A stretch of 64,000 bases of DNA from Fodinibius sp034521915 (lineage in GTDB: Bacteria; Bacteroidota; Rhodothermia; Balneolales; Balneolaceae), in NCBI RefSeq assembly GCF_034521915.1, contig NZ_JAXHLU010000014.1, positions 144,764 through 208,763 of the forward strand, read 5' to 3'. The position numbers were made by a program, and so were the translations under genes. Below, one piece after another: positions 63,320 to 64,000 of this stretch. The first letter of the stretch is position 1. Every line of letters begins with the position of its first letter. The notes below the pieces were generated by a model. That model worked only from the letters and a program-made list of their open reading frames with translations, ran no database searches and was not told the DNA's origin.

Positions 63320-63330
63320 AGCCACCTAAC
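63320..63330 (-). other. Core site at the upstream edge of the cassette array (attI-like position)
   Basis: Minus-strand GTTAGGTGGCT, complementary to the R'' end of site D. It marks the start of the first cassette. The 190 bases beyond it hold AT-rich DNA and the arm repeat, but no attI or intI could be recognised. Confidence 0.7.
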
Positions 63331-63522
63331 TTTATTTATCGCAACTAGGTTATTGTATAAATTATTATAATACAATTGTTTAGTGTCTTAAATAAAGCGA
63401 TAAAACACAAGATTTGTATTATTTGGCCATGTTATATCACAGCTAATTGATATAATATTGAGTCATAATATTCGGCCGTTATACTAGAGCGCGAAGAGAA
63501 GTAAACTTTTAAAGATTGTAAT
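63331..63522. promoter_or_regulatory. AT-rich leader region upstream of the cassette array
   Basis: 192 AT-rich bases without a gene. Palindromic ATTGTATAAATTATTATAAT (about 63353-63372) could lie in a promoter reading into the array on the minus strand. No promoter motif was recognised with confidence. Confidence 0.35.
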
Positions 63523-63548
63523 ATTGTTTGTACCAATCTTTGTACCAA
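63523..63548. other. Right arm-type recombinase sites
   Basis: Two tandem TTTGTACCAA units, 25 of 26 bases identical to 54531-54556 and in the same orientation, lying 65 nt from attR. Confidence 0.7.
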
Positions 63549-63549
63549 T

Positions 63550-63595
63550 AAAAAAGCCGTAAGGGTTAAGTTGTTGTTTCTTAACACCTTACGGC
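63550..63595 (-). terminator. Element-supplied terminator for tRNA-Leu
   Basis: GCCGTAAGG (63556-63564) pairs with CCTTACGGC (63587-63595), and GTTAAG with CTTAAC inside. Read on the minus strand it ends in TTTTTT. It stands 19 nt after the tRNA 3' end, replacing the original terminator that is now at 54366-54403. Confidence 0.8.
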
Positions 63596-63613
63596 AATTA
63601 TTTATTGCTAATT

Positions 63614-63628
63614 GTGCCCTGGACTGGA
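63614..63628. other. attR core
   Basis: GTGCCCTGGACTGGA overlapping the 3' end of tRNA-Leu; identical to the attL core. The element restores an intact tRNA here. Confidence 0.85.
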
Positions 63629-63699
63629 GTCGAACCAGCACTCCCTAAACGGGAACTGACCCCTCAAGCCAGCGCGTCTACCAATTCCGCCACCAGGGC
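63615..63699 (-). tRNA. tRNA-Leu (GAG)
   Basis: On the minus strand: acceptor GCCCTGG pairs with CCAGGGC, D-arm TGGTAGACGCGC, anticodon stem CTGGC with GTCAG around the loop TTGAGGG (anticodon GAG). A long class II variable arm and the T-arm GGTTCGACTCC follow. CCA is not encoded. Reads Leu codons CTC/CTT. The 3' end is the insertion site of the mobile element. Confidence 0.95.
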
Positions 63700-63964
63700 T
63701 AAACTACGCTAAAGCTACGTTTAGCTTTAGCCAAATTGCTGGAAGCGGATACCCATTAATCCTCCGAAGCTTTAGCGTAGGAGGGTTCCGCCACCAGGGC
63801 ATAGGTTTAATCAATAAGTAAAATTTGAGCCAATTTTTTTAGCCTAGTAGTTTTAACTTGTCCTCCGTAGCTTAATGCGAAGGAGGGCTACCAGCACAAA
63901 AGTCAAATTTTCAAGGCCTCAAATATAGGAGTTAATCCCGATAATTAGAAACAAAAATTGATGT
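63700..63964. repeat. Palindromic repeats and a duplicated tRNA-Leu 5' fragment
   Basis: TTCCGCCACCAGGGC (63786-63800) copies the 5' end of the tRNA-Leu (63685-63699) but continues into a different sequence. It is enclosed by hairpins CCTCCGAAGC/GCGTAGGAGG (63761-63784) and CCTCCGTAGC/GCGAAGGAGG (63862-63886). Another imperfect one is at 63698-63736. No gene is present. These look like REP-type elements of a family different from that near the RAYT gene. Confidence 0.6.
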
Positions 63965-63967
63965 AAC

Positions 63968-64000
63968 ATGCCGGGTTTATATCTCACCGAGTTGTTCCTG
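63968..64000 (+). CDS. Possible start of a gene (partial)
   Basis: An ATG opens eleven codons, MPGLYLTELFL, and runs off the window. There is no recognisable family or strong ribosome-binding site, so this is only a suggestion. Confidence 0.2.
   Translation, partial: MPGLYLTELFL

Larger units (their letters stand above)
54407..63628. mobile_element. Integrative element in tRNA-Leu carrying a rolling-circle Rep and an integron-type cassette array
   Basis: The ends are a 15-bp direct repeat, GTGCCCTGGACTGGA (54407-54421 and 63614-63628), equal to the 3' end of the tRNA-Leu gene. Both ends have a nearly identical 26-bp repeat just inside (54531-54556, 63523-63548). Content in order: tyrosine recombinase, iteron-like region, unknown protein, HTH protein, HUH Rep protein, then five minus-strand genes separated by attC-like sites. 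No conjugation, capsid or toxin-antitoxin gene is recognised. It is an integrated, possibly rolling-circle-replicating element whose cargo is a gene-cassette array. Confidence 0.88.

Noticed and set aside
54407..63628. Prophage or conjugative element
   Set aside because: No capsid, tail, terminase, coupling-protein or type IV secretion genes were found; the HUH protein matches a Rep and not a relaxase set.

Overview
The window looks like chromosomal DNA from a Balneolota/Bacteroidota-type, aerobic, Gram-negative bacterium, probably Balneolaceae (Fodinibius-like). This is inferred from gene content and was not checked by search. The clues are a TPP-riboswitch-controlled TonB-dependent receptor, a ba3-type oxidase cluster with a copper P-type ATPase, SusC-like receptor and CHRD/DUF2911/DUF4097 families, MnmD, AnmK, YaaA, and many dispersed palindromic repeats between genes.

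Layout. 1-13.9 kb: end of a DNA2/NAM7 helicase, repeat-rich spacers, MnmD coupled to a DUF4097 protein, an M20 amidohydrolase, an FAD oxidoreductase, a secreted glycosylasparaginase, the ba3 oxidase subunits, a copper ATPase and a CoA-type NUDIX hydrolase. 14-33 kb: a subtilisin-like lipoprotein protease, adenosine kinase/RdgB, AnmK, a solute:sodium symporter, a RAYT transposase between two cognate palindromes, divergent metH/metF, a TPR histidine kinase, YaaA, CHRD protein, LacI regulator and PolX. 33-54 kb: M14 carboxypeptidase, TonB, TPP riboswitch plus receptor, EamA transporter, PAS histidine kinase, MsrA, aldo/keto reductase, two M23 paralogues around a patatin-barrel protein, CsaA, thioesterase, a TlpA-like thioredoxin and a GNAT enzyme.

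54.4-63.6 kb is a mobile element inserted in the 3' end of a tRNA-Leu(GAG) gene. It has a 15-bp direct repeat at its ends, paired arm-type repeats inside each end, a tyrosine recombinase, an iteron-like AT-rich region, an unknown protein, an excisionase-like HTH protein and an HUH rolling-circle Rep protein. Its right half is, on structural evidence, an integron gene-cassette array on the minus strand. It holds five genes, four well-formed attC-like sites, and cassette starts that match the R'' end of their own attC. No integron integrase is visible in the window, so this is a CALIN-like array carried as cargo. I consider it the most interesting feature here.

A second pattern runs across the window: five genes (two histidine kinases, the M14 peptidase, the TonB receptor and the GNAT enzyme) are each split by exactly one extra nucleotide. 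That is more likely uncorrected insertion error than biology, but it should be resolved before any of them is called a pseudogene.
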